From NCBI GenBank assembly GCA_045866275.1, contig BAAFRX010000008.1:22803-86802 (forward strand): a DNA stretch of 64,000 nt, read 5' to 3'. Shown in pieces: positions 12,047 through 19,202 of the stretch. The notes under the pieces were generated by a model, which saw only the letters and a program-made list of their open reading frames with translations, was not told where the DNA came from and made no database searches. The stretch is from Sideroxyarcus sp045866275. Its GTDB lineage: Bacteria; Pseudomonadota; Gammaproteobacteria; Burkholderiales; Gallionellaceae. How positions within the stretch are numbered: the first letter of the stretch is position 1; each line of letters opens with the position of its first letter. A program made the translations under genes and the position numbers.

Positions 12047-13852
12047 ATGAACGACCATGACGATAACGTAATCACGCCGCAACAGGCCGGCACCCTGCAT
12101 GGGCTCTTTCTGGAACGGGTGAAACGCACGCCGGATGCCGAGGCTTACCGGCATTTCGACGCTCTCAAAAATGCATGGGTCTCGTTCACCTGGCGGCAGA
12201 TGGCGGCGGAAGTGGCGCGCTGGCAGGCAGCGCTGGCGAAAGAGAATCTGCCCAAGGGCGAGCGCGTGGCCCTGATGCTGCGCAACTGCCCGCAATGGGT
12301 GATGTTCGACCAGGCGGCAATGTCGCTGGGCCTGGTCACCGTTCCGCTCTATACCGTGGACCGCGCCGAGAACATCGCCTACATCGTCAACGATGCTCAA
12401 GCCAAAGTGGTGCTGTTCGAAACCGCGGAGCAATGGCAGGAGTTGCGTGCCGTGCGCGATAAAATGGCGTGTGTGCAGCGTTTCGTCGCACTGAATGAAG
12501 TGGCGGGGGACGATGAACGCCTGACTTCGGCGGCACGTTATCTGCCGGGGAGCGTGACGCTGCAACCCCCGGTACCCTGTGACATCGACTCGCTGGCGAG
12601 CATCATCTATACCTCCGGCACCACCGGCAAGCCCAAGGGCGTGATGCTGAGCCACCACAACATGTTGAGCAATGCCTACGATGCGCTCGAAGCCTTCGTG
12701 GTGTATCCAACCGACCTGATGCTGTCTTTCTTGCCGCTCTCGCACACCTTAGAGCGCACCGTTGGCTATTACCTGCAGGTGACGACCGGCGCGACCGTGG
12801 CCTATGCGCGTTCCATTCCGCTGCTGTCGGAAGATTTGTTGACCATCCGCCCGACCATTCTGGTCTCGGTGCCGCGCATCTACGAACGGGTGTATGCGGC
12901 GATTCAGACCAAACTCGACGAAGGGTCGCCGCTCAAGCACAAGCTGTTTGATCTGGCGGTGCGCACGGGTTGGTTGCGTTTCCTGAAGGCACAGGGGCGC
13001 GGCGGTTGGCATCCTTCCTTCCTGTTGTGGCCGGTTTTGCAGCATCTGGTTGCGCAGAAGATTCTGGCGCGCTTTGGCGGGCGTCTGCGCGCCGCCGTTT
13101 CCGGCGGCGCGGCCCTACAGCCCGAGATTTCACAGATGATGATCGGCCTCGGCCTGCCGGTGATGCAAGGGTACGGACTGACCGAAACCAGCCCCATCGC
13201 CACCGTCAACAAACTCCACCACAATTTTCCGGACAGCGTGGGGCAGCCGATCCGCAACGTGCAGGTCAAGCTGGGCGCGCAGAATGCACTGCTGATCAAA
13301 GGGCCGAACGTGATGATGGGTTACTGGAACAATCCGGAAGCGACCCGCGCCATGATCGACGCGGACGGCTGGCTCAATACCGGCGATATCGCGCGCATTT
13401 CAGATACCGGGCACGTCTATATCACCGGACGGCTGAAGGAGATCATCGTGCTGGCGAACGGGGAAAAGTTGCCGCCCGCCGATCTGGAAGCGGCTATCGT
13501 GCAGCATGATCCGCTGATCGATCAGGTGATGATTTACGGCGAAGGCAAGCCCTATCTGGTGGCGCTGGCCGTGCTCAATCCGGATGTCTGGAAAGCGGTT
13601 GCCGCCAAGGTGGGGGTGCCGCCGGAGATGCCTGAATCGCTGACCGACAGCAACGTCGAAGCCAAGGTGTTGCGCCGCATCGCGCGCAATATAAAAGACT
13701 TCCCGGGCTATGCCAAAGTCAACCGGGTGTTGTTGCTGACCGAGCCGTGGACCATCGACAACGGCATGCTCACCCCGAAGTTGAGCCTGAAGCGCAACAA
13801 GGTGGTGGAAAAATTCAGCAGTGAAATAAGCACCTTGTACGCGGGACATTAA
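12047..13852 (+). CDS. long-chain fatty-acid--CoA ligase (AMP-forming, FAA1-like)
   Basis: The 601-residue protein is an ANL-superfamily adenylate-forming enzyme. It shows the P-loop YTSGTTGKPKG beginning at residue 188, the adenine-binding GYGLTETSP near residue 379, and NTGDIARISDTGHVYITGRLKE near residue 445. The last of these contains the catalytic Asp and hinge. The long type (about 600 residues, with the KAQGRGGWHP insertion) matches bacterial FAA1-like ligases rather than short FadD. It activates free fatty acids with ATP and CoA. ATG 12047 is chosen because GGGGAGG lies seven bases upstream. The gene is 16 bp after the SDR and 3 bp before a thioesterase, so all are likely one transcript. 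Confidence 0.92.
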   Translation: MNDHDDNVITPQQAGTLHGLFLERVKRTPDAEAYRHFDALKNAWVSFTWRQMAAEVARWQAALAKENLPKGERVALMLRNCPQWVMFDQAAMSLGLVTVPLYTVDRAENIAYIVNDAQAKVVLFETAEQWQELRAVRDKMACVQRFVALNEVAGDDERLTSAARYLPGSVTLQPPVPCDIDSLASIIYTSGTTGKPKGVMLSHHNMLSNAYDALEAFVVYPTDLMLSFLPLSHTLERTVGYYLQVTTGATVAYARSIPLLSEDLLTIRPTILVSVPRIYERVYAAIQTKLDEGSPLKHKLFDLAVRTGWLRFLKAQGRGGWHPSFLLWPVLQHLVAQKILARFGGRLRAAVSGGAALQPEISQMMIGLGLPVMQGYGLTETSPIATVNKLHHNFPDSVGQPIRNVQVKLGAQNALLIKGPNVMMGYWNNPEATRAMIDADGWLNTGDIARISDTGHVYITGRLKEIIVLANGEKLPPADLEAAIVQHDPLIDQVMIYGEGKPYLVALAVLNPDVWKAVAAKVGVPPEMPESLTDSNVEAKVLRRIARNIKDFPGYAKVNRVLLLTEPWTIDNGMLTPKLSLKRNKVVEKFSSEISTLYAGH

Positions 13853-13855
13853 ATC

Positions 13856-14254
13856 ATGCCGGACACGGATACTTTACCCGCGCGCGAGCCGACGATTCGG
13901 GTCGCGGCGATGCCGTCGGATGCCAATTACACGGGAGATATTTTTGGCGGCTGGCTGATGGGCCAGGTGGACATCGCCGGCAGTATTCCCGCCGTGCAAT
14001 ATGCCCGGGGGCGCGTGGTGACGGTTGCGGTGAATTCCTTTGTTTTCAAGCAACCGATTTTCGTCGGGGATATCGTGAGTTTCTACACCGCGATCATCAA
14101 GACCGGGCACACTTCGGTGACGGTGGCGGTGGAGGTGTTTGTGCAACGCAATCCGGCAAAACCGGAATGCGTCAAGGTGACCGAGGCGACCCTGACCTAC
14201 GTCGCCGTGGGCGAGGATCGCAAGCCGCGCGCCTTGCCGCAAACGGAAGGCTAG
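13856..14254 (+). CDS. acyl-CoA thioesterase, YciA-like hotdog protein
   Basis: A 132-residue single hotdog-domain protein. The N-terminal MPSDANYTGDIFGGWLMGQV corresponds to the family's catalytic region (Asn/Asp and the FGGxLM helix). VTVAVNSFVFKQPIFVGDIV is the long beta-hairpin typical of YciA/BACH acyl-CoA hydrolases. It hydrolyses acyl-CoA to free acid and CoA and may balance CoA pools during beta-oxidation. It starts 3 bp after the ligase stop, which argues for translational coupling. Chain-length preference cannot be read from sequence. Confidence 0.9.
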   Translation: MPDTDTLPAREPTIRVAAMPSDANYTGDIFGGWLMGQVDIAGSIPAVQYARGRVVTVAVNSFVFKQPIFVGDIVSFYTAIIKTGHTSVTVAVEVFVQRNPAKPECVKVTEATLTYVAVGEDRKPRALPQTEG

Positions 14255-14264
14255 AAGGGCGCGT

Positions 14265-14376
14265 TGTGGGTCGGACTTCAGTCCGACAGGACACGATGAA
14301 TGCAAACCCCTGTCGGGTTAAAACCCGACCCACAGGGAGCGGCGGTGGGTTTTGTGGGTCGGGCTTTAATCCGACC
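14265..14376. repeat. composite palindromic repeat (three hairpins)
   Basis: TGTGGGTCGGACTTCAGTCC opens the block. The second hairpin GTCGGGTTAAAACCCGAC and the closing CCGACCCACA end the first unit at 14334. A further half unit, TGTGGGTCGGGCTTTAATCC, follows at 14353. The outer arms TGTGGGTCGG and CCGACCCACA are inverse copies, so the whole unit can fold as one long cruciform. It fills most of the thioesterase-fadL gap. Confidence 0.9.
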
Positions 14377-14431
14377 TTTCAATGGGGGTGAGTTTTTGGG
14401 TGTTTTTTTTAATGACAAGGGAGAAGCGATC

Positions 14432-15748
14432 ATGACGTTGAAAAAATCTGTGATGAGTGTGGCAGTGGCCGGCGCCTTGCTGGTGATGGCAGGGCAGGCG
14501 GGGGCTTCCGGCTTCGCCCTGATCGAACAAAGTGCCAGCGGCATGGGGAATGCCTTTGCCGGCGGTGCAGCCGGGGCGGAAGATGCCAGCACCGTGTTCT
14601 TCAACCCCGCCGGCATGTCGCGTATCAAGGGCAGCCAGGTGGCGGTTGCAGCGCACGCGGTCAAGCCGAGTTCCAAGTTCAAGGATGGCGGTTCCACCGG
14701 TGCGGCCCTGCAAACTCCGGGCGGCAACGGCGGCGACATCGGCAATTGGGCGCTGGTGCCGAATGCCTATGCCACCACCCAGATCAACGATGCGCTGCAT
14801 GTCGGCATCGGCGTCAATGCCCCATTCGGTTTGCAGACCAAATACAACGCCGACTGGATCGGGCGCTTCCAGGCGGTCAAGTCGAAAATCGAAACCGTCA
14901 ACATCAATCCTTCGCTGGCGTACCAGGTGAATGACCAGTTGACCCTCGGCCTTGGCCTTGATTACCAACATATCAAAGGCAAATTGACCAGCATGACCAA
15001 CTACAGCGCAGCGGCGTTCGCTGCTGGCGGAGCACCTTTACTGGGTGCGATTGGAGGTCCGGGCAAGGAGGGGCTGACCACCGTTACCGGCAATGATTCG
15101 GCCTGGGGCTATAACCTCGGTGCGCTGTTTGAATTTACCCCGCAGACCCGGGTTGGCGTGCAGTACCGTTCGCAGATTGATTACACCCTCAACGGCAACG
15201 TCAGTTTTGCCAATGTTCCGGCGCCTTTGGCGGCTGCCCTGCCCAATGGCAGGGTCAGGCTGGATATCACCATGCCCGAGTCATATTCGATCAGCGGTTT
15301 CCACCAACTGAACGAGCGCTGGGATGTGATGGCGGATGCGACGCGCACCAACTGGAGCGTGTTCAAGGAGCTGAAGGTGGACCGCGCCTCGGGTGCCAAT
15401 CTGACTACGGTCAATGAAAGTTGGGACGACACCTGGCGTTTCTCGGCGGGTGCGAACCATCACTACAACGAGCAATGGACAGTCCGGGTCGGTGCGGCAT
15501 ATGACCAGACCCCGACCAACAATGCCAACCGTACCGCCCGCATTCCGGGTAATGACCGCACCTGGGTGACGCTGGGTGGGCAGTACAAGCCCGGCAGTTC
15601 ATCGGCGATTGATTTTGCCTACGCGCACCTGTTCCTGAGCGACCCCAAGATTTCCAAAGATCGAAGCGCGGCAGGCGCCGGCAATCTGATCGGCAGCTAC
15701 AACGAAAGCGTGGACATTTTGAGTGTGCAATACACGCAAAACTTTTAA
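14432..15748 (+). CDS. fadL: outer-membrane long-chain fatty-acid transporter FadL
   Basis: A 438-residue beta-barrel protein. It has a Sec signal peptide (about residues 1-25, ending GQAGA) followed by the FadL hallmark ASGFALIEQSASGMGNAFAG. DASTVFFNPAGM comes next and forms the N-terminal plug. The C-terminus ends in an aromatic residue (YTQNF), as expected for a BAM substrate. FadL passes long-chain fatty acids or other hydrophobic compounds across the outer membrane. ATG 14432 follows AAGGGAGAAG; the same frame is open upstream through the palindromic repeat, but those codons have no family similarity. Position inside the fad cluster supports fatty acids as substrate. Confidence 0.93.
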   Translation: MTLKKSVMSVAVAGALLVMAGQAGASGFALIEQSASGMGNAFAGGAAGAEDASTVFFNPAGMSRIKGSQVAVAAHAVKPSSKFKDGGSTGAALQTPGGNGGDIGNWALVPNAYATTQINDALHVGIGVNAPFGLQTKYNADWIGRFQAVKSKIETVNINPSLAYQVNDQLTLGLGLDYQHIKGKLTSMTNYSAAAFAAGGAPLLGAIGGPGKEGLTTVTGNDSAWGYNLGALFEFTPQTRVGVQYRSQIDYTLNGNVSFANVPAPLAAALPNGRVRLDITMPESYSISGFHQLNERWDVMADATRTNWSVFKELKVDRASGANLTTVNESWDDTWRFSAGANHHYNEQWTVRVGAAYDQTPTNNANRTARIPGNDRTWVTLGGQYKPGSSSAIDFAYAHLFLSDPKISKDRSAAGAGNLIGSYNESVDILSVQYTQNF

Positions 15749-15805
15749 GGCATGATCCGGGCGACGGCTGCGGCCGTCGCCGCTTGTGTTCAGCGCGGAG
15801 GTTGC

Positions 15806-18325
15806 ATGATGAATGACACAATCAGAATACGTAAAGTGGCCGTCCTGGGTGCCGGTGTGATGGGCGCGCAGATCGCCGCGCACCTGGTCAACGCCAATGT
15901 GGAAACCCTGTTGTTTGATTTGCAGCCGAAGGAAGGCGACCCCAACGGCATCGTCAACAAGGCACTCGACGGATTGAAAAAACTCGATCCGGCACCCATC
16001 GCCAGTCCGGCCAAAATCAGCTATATCGGGGTGGCGAACTACGGGCAGCATCTGGAAAAATTGCGCGAGTGCGACCTCATCATCGAAGCCATCGCCGAGC
16101 GCATGGACTGGAAGTCCGACCTGTATCGCAAGGTCGCGCCGTTCGTGAATGCGAATGCCATCTTCGCCACCAACACCTCCGGCCTTTCCATCAACAAACT
16201 GGCGGAAGCCTTCCCCGAGAATCTGCGTCACCGTTTCTGCGGCATCCACTTCTTCAACCCGCCGCGCTACATGCACCTGGTCGAGTTGATCCCGTGTGCG
16301 GGTACCGAGGCTGGCTTGCTCGACCCGTTGGAAACCTTCCTCGTCTCCACGCTGGGCAAAGGCGTGGTACGCGCCAAGGACACACCGAACTTCATTGCCA
16401 ACCGCATCGGCGTGTTCTCCATGCTGGCGACCGTGCATCACGCGCAACGCCTGGGTTTGGGCTTCGAGACGGTGGATGCGCTGACCGGGCGTTACCTCGG
16501 CCGCCCCAAGAGCGCGACCTTCCGCACCCTGGATGTGGTGGGGCTGGACGTGTTCGCGCATGTGGTGCAGACCATGCAGGATAATCTTGCCGACGACCCG
16601 TGGCATAGTTATTTCAAATCGCCGGACTGGATGAGCAAGCTCATCGCCGATGGCGCGCTGGGACAAAAAGCCAAACGCGGCGTGTATCAGAAGATAGGCA
16701 AAGACATCCACGTGATGGACTTGGCGAGCGGTGCGTATCGCCTTTCAAGTGGCAAAGCCGATGACGAAGTGAAAGACATGCTGCGCGAACGCGATTGGTC
16801 GGCCAAACTCACCAAATTGCGCGACAGCCAAAATCCGCAGGCGCAGTTCGTGTGGTGCATCCTGCGCGATACCTTCCATTACTGTGCCGTGCAACTCGGG
16901 AACATCGCCAACAACGCGCGCGATCTCGACTTCGCCGTGCGCTGGGGTTTCGGCTGGGATAGCGGCCCGTTCGAAATCTGGCAGGCCGCAGGCTGGCAAC
17001 AGGTGGCCGGGTGGATCAACGCCGACATCGCGGCCGGCAAAACCCTGTCGAACGCGCCGCTGCCCGCCTGGGTGACTGAAGCGGGACGCACAGGTGTGCA
17101 CACTGCGCAAGGTTCGTTCGCTCCTGTAGGTCGGACTTCAGTCCGACAAGAAGATGTCGGGTTAAAACCCGACCTACACCCCCGCTCGTCCCTCCCCGTC
17201 TATCTCCGCCAACCCTATCCCGATGCCTTGCTGGGCGAGGTGCGCAGCTATGGCGAAACCGTGTTCGAGACTGACGAAGTGCGCCTGTGGCACACGGGCG
17301 ACAACATCGCCATCCTCAGTTTCAAGAGCAAGATGCACACCGTCAACAACGAAGTGCTGGACGGCATCTTGCGCGCGGTGGACGAAGCCGAAGCCAACTT
17401 CAGCGCACTCGTCCTGTGGCAGACCGAGCCGCCGTTCTCTGCGGGCGCAAATCTGCTGCAACTGATGCAGGGCGTGCAGGAAGCACCAGCAGAAACAGGT
17501 CTGTTCGGCAAACTCAAAGGCGCGGTGAACCGCGTGAAATACACCGCAGCAGGCGGTGGCGGCATGGGCGATCTGTTCAACGCGGCCACCGGCAACGTGC
17601 CGCATGTCGAAGCGGTCGTCGCCAAATTCCAGCAGACTTCCATGCGCCTCAAATACGCGCAGATTCCCACCATCGCGGCGGTGGACGGACTGGCACTCGG
17701 CGGCGGCTGCGAATTCTCCATCCATTGCACGCGCATCGTCGCCACGCTGGAAAGCTATATCGGCCTGGTCGAAGTGGGCGTCGGGCTGCTACCCGCAGGC
17801 GGCGGCTGCAAAGAGATGGCACAACGCGCCGCCGCCGAAGCGCGTGGCGGGGACATCTTCCCGATTCTGAAACGCTACTTCCAGAACATCGCCATGGGCG
17901 AAGTCGCCAAGAGCGCAGAGATGGCGCGCGAGATGGGTTACCTGCGTGCCTCGGATCGCATCGTGATGAATCGCTTCGAGTTGCTGCACATCGCCAAGGA
18001 AGAAGCCCGTGCCCTCAACGCCACGGCCTACCGTCCGCCTTTGCATCAACGCCAAATCCCCGTCGCAGGACGCACCGGCATCGCCACCTTCAAAGCCTCG
18101 ATGGTCAACATGCGGGAAGGCGGCTTCATCTCCGAACACGACTACAACATCGGCTGCCGCGTGGCGGAGAGTATGTGCGGCGGCGATGTGGAAACAGGTA
18201 GTTTGGTGGACGAGACCTGGCTGCTCGACCTCGAGCGCAAGAACTTCATGGAACTGCTGGCGACCGACAAGACGCAGGCAAGGATTGAGCACATGCTGAA
18301 GAACGGGAAGCCGTTGCGGAATTAA
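15806..18325 (+). CDS. FadN-type 3-hydroxyacyl-CoA dehydrogenase / enoyl-CoA hydratase
   Basis: The 839-residue bifunctional beta-oxidation enzyme has the dehydrogenase first and the hydratase last, the reverse of E. coli FadB. The N-terminal NAD site is VAVLGAGVMGAQIAAHLVNA (residues about 10-29); NTSGLSI and the catalytic-His region RFCGIHFFNPPRY follow. The C-terminal hydratase has IPTIAAVDGLALGGGCEFS (oxyanion hole) and GLVEVGVGLLPAGGG (catalytic Glu). The architecture matches Bacillus FadN (about 789 residues). Residues 441-458 are encoded by a 54-bp palindromic repeat. They lie just before LPVYLRQPYP in the interdomain linker and explain part of the extra length. ATG 15806 follows GCGGAGG. 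Confidence 0.92.
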   Translation: MMNDTIRIRKVAVLGAGVMGAQIAAHLVNANVETLLFDLQPKEGDPNGIVNKALDGLKKLDPAPIASPAKISYIGVANYGQHLEKLRECDLIIEAIAERMDWKSDLYRKVAPFVNANAIFATNTSGLSINKLAEAFPENLRHRFCGIHFFNPPRYMHLVELIPCAGTEAGLLDPLETFLVSTLGKGVVRAKDTPNFIANRIGVFSMLATVHHAQRLGLGFETVDALTGRYLGRPKSATFRTLDVVGLDVFAHVVQTMQDNLADDPWHSYFKSPDWMSKLIADGALGQKAKRGVYQKIGKDIHVMDLASGAYRLSSGKADDEVKDMLRERDWSAKLTKLRDSQNPQAQFVWCILRDTFHYCAVQLGNIANNARDLDFAVRWGFGWDSGPFEIWQAAGWQQVAGWINADIAAGKTLSNAPLPAWVTEAGRTGVHTAQGSFAPVGRTSVRQEDVGLKPDLHPRSSLPVYLRQPYPDALLGEVRSYGETVFETDEVRLWHTGDNIAILSFKSKMHTVNNEVLDGILRAVDEAEANFSALVLWQTEPPFSAGANLLQLMQGVQEAPAETGLFGKLKGAVNRVKYTAAGGGGMGDLFNAATGNVPHVEAVVAKFQQTSMRLKYAQIPTIAAVDGLALGGGCEFSIHCTRIVATLESYIGLVEVGVGLLPAGGGCKEMAQRAAAEARGGDIFPILKRYFQNIAMGEVAKSAEMAREMGYLRASDRIVMNRFELLHIAKEEARALNATAYRPPLHQRQIPVAGRTGIATFKASMVNMREGGFISEHDYNIGCRVAESMCGGDVETGSLVDETWLLDLERKNFMELLATDKTQARIEHMLKNGKPLRN
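17125..17178. repeat. 54-bp palindromic repeat inside the FadN-like coding sequence
   Basis: TGTAGGTCGGACTTCAGTCC begins the unit and CCGACCTACA ends it, with the second hairpin GTCGGGTTAAAACCCGAC between. The unit is exactly 54 bp, a multiple of three, and has no stop in the gene's frame. It encodes VGRTSVRQEDVGLKPDLH. The outer arms are perfectly inverse (TGTAGGTCGG/CCGACCTACA). Confidence 0.92.
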
Positions 18326-18339
18326 ACTGTGTTTTGTAG

Positions 18340-18442
18340 GTTGACGAAAAGTTTGTAGGTGGCAATAGGCGGCATGATGAAAAATTATATAGGGCGCCTC
18401 CGTTTTTCGACTGGCGTCCTTATATCGAGAAGGAGGCTGCGC
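18340..18442 (+). pseudogene. possible C-terminal stub of an MNT-type nucleotidyltransferase antitoxin
   Basis: A short frame ends FDWRPYIEKEAAHV at a TAA (18448-18450) that overlaps the start of the HepT-like stub. The overlap and the strong GAAGGAGG just before the next ATG are what one expects at the junction of an MNT/HepT toxin-antitoxin operon. The rest of the gene is missing. Recognition is by context more than by sequence. Confidence 0.35.
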
Positions 18443-18559
18443 ATGTCTAAGGGTGCTGACCGCGAGTGGCGGTTCCATTTGGACGACATGATCAACTTTG
18501 CCGAGAAGGTCATCGGAACAATAGGGGACGTACCCCGGTTTTATTGGAAGTGTCACTGA
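18443..18559 (+). pseudogene. truncated HepT-like (DUF86) toxin remnant
   Basis: The 38-residue frame starts MSKGADREWRFHLDDMINFA, which matches the N-terminus of DUF86/HepT ribonuclease-like toxins. It then loses similarity (GTIGDVPRFYWKCH) and stops. HepT proteins are usually about 110-140 residues, and the catalytic RxxxxxHxY motif is absent, so this is a dead fragment. GAAGGAGG sits seven bases before the ATG, so it may still be translated. Confidence 0.6.
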
Positions 18560-18601
18560 AAACAGAGTCGATTTCATAATTTCCACCAGAAACCGTGACC
18601 G

Positions 18602-18630
18602 TTGCCGAGACCTGTTCGGCGTGCTATCTT
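18602..18630 (+). promoter_or_regulatory. putative promoter of the toxin-antitoxin pair
   Basis: TTGCCG (18602-18607) and TATCTT (18625-18630) are separated by 17 bp. A CCGA-N7-TCGG dyad at 18605-18619 lies between them and could be the antitoxin's operator. This is a pattern match only. Confidence 0.4.
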
Positions 18631-18659
18631 GAGTGCCATTAAGAGATCTGGAGAAAAAA

Positions 18660-18914
18660 ATGGCGAGTGTGATCCTGGCGGAAACGACCGCGAGTGTTTC
18701 CGAACTGAAAAAGAATCCGATGGCGACGGTGGCGGCGGGTGAAGGGTTTCCGGTGGCGATTTTGAATCGCAACGAGCCGACTTTTTATTGCGTTCCCGCC
18801 AAAGCATATGAGGCGTTGATGGACAAGCTGGAAGACATGGAACTGAATACGCTTGCCGATGCGCGTTTAAAGGACGGCAAGCGTCTGGTGAAAGTCACGC
18901 TCGATGAGCTATAA
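18660..18914 (+). CDS. type II antitoxin, Phd/YefM (StbD/RelB-like) family
   Basis: An 84-residue protein starting at ATG 18660, preceded by CTGGAG. The N-terminal half (AETTASVSELKKNPMATVAAGEGFPVAILNRN) is the Phd/YefM DNA-binding fold, with the characteristic 'SELKKNP' and 'PVAILNRN' elements. The C-terminal half is an amphipathic helix ending KRLVKVTLDEL that would wrap the toxin. The antitoxin probably represses its own promoter. It overlaps the toxin start by 11 bp, the usual arrangement. This module sits between two beta-oxidation genes. Confidence 0.9.
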   Translation: MASVILAETTASVSELKKNPMATVAAGEGFPVAILNRNEPTFYCVPAKAYEALMDKLEDMELNTLADARLKDGKRLVKVTLDEL

Positions 18915-19185
18915 GCTGAGTTTCCATCCCGATGCGCTGGTGGAATGGCGCAAGCTGGATGCGACGGTAAGCGAGCAATTCAAGAAAAAATTGGCGGAGC
19001 GATTGCAACATCCGCGCGTGCCTTCATCGCAATCATCTGGTCATAAAGACCGCTACAAAATCAAGCTGCGTAGCGTGGGCTATCGCCTGGTGTATGAAGT
19101 GAGGGATGCCGTGTTGTTGGTGATCGTGGTTGCGGTTGGCAAGCGCGAACGCAATGCGGTTTATCGTGTGGCGGCAAAACGTTAG
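18904..19185 (+). CDS. type II toxin, RelE/StbE-like
   Basis: A 93-residue RelE/ParE-superfamily toxin. The fold signature is visible: YKLSFHPDALVEWRKLD at the N-terminus, a two-helix segment, then DRYKIKLRSVGYRLVYEV and the final strand LLVIVVAVGKRERNAVYRVA. The basic residues and GYRLVYEV strand match ribosome-dependent mRNA-cleaving RelE/StbE toxins better than gyrase-targeting ParE. It is coupled to the upstream antitoxin by an 11-bp overlap. No truncation is seen, so it may be functional. Confidence 0.9.
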   Translation: MSYKLSFHPDALVEWRKLDATVSEQFKKKLAERLQHPRVPSSQSSGHKDRYKIKLRSVGYRLVYEVRDAVLLVIVVAVGKRERNAVYRVAAKR

Positions 19186-19202
19186 ACAGAAGGAGTTACA
19201 CC

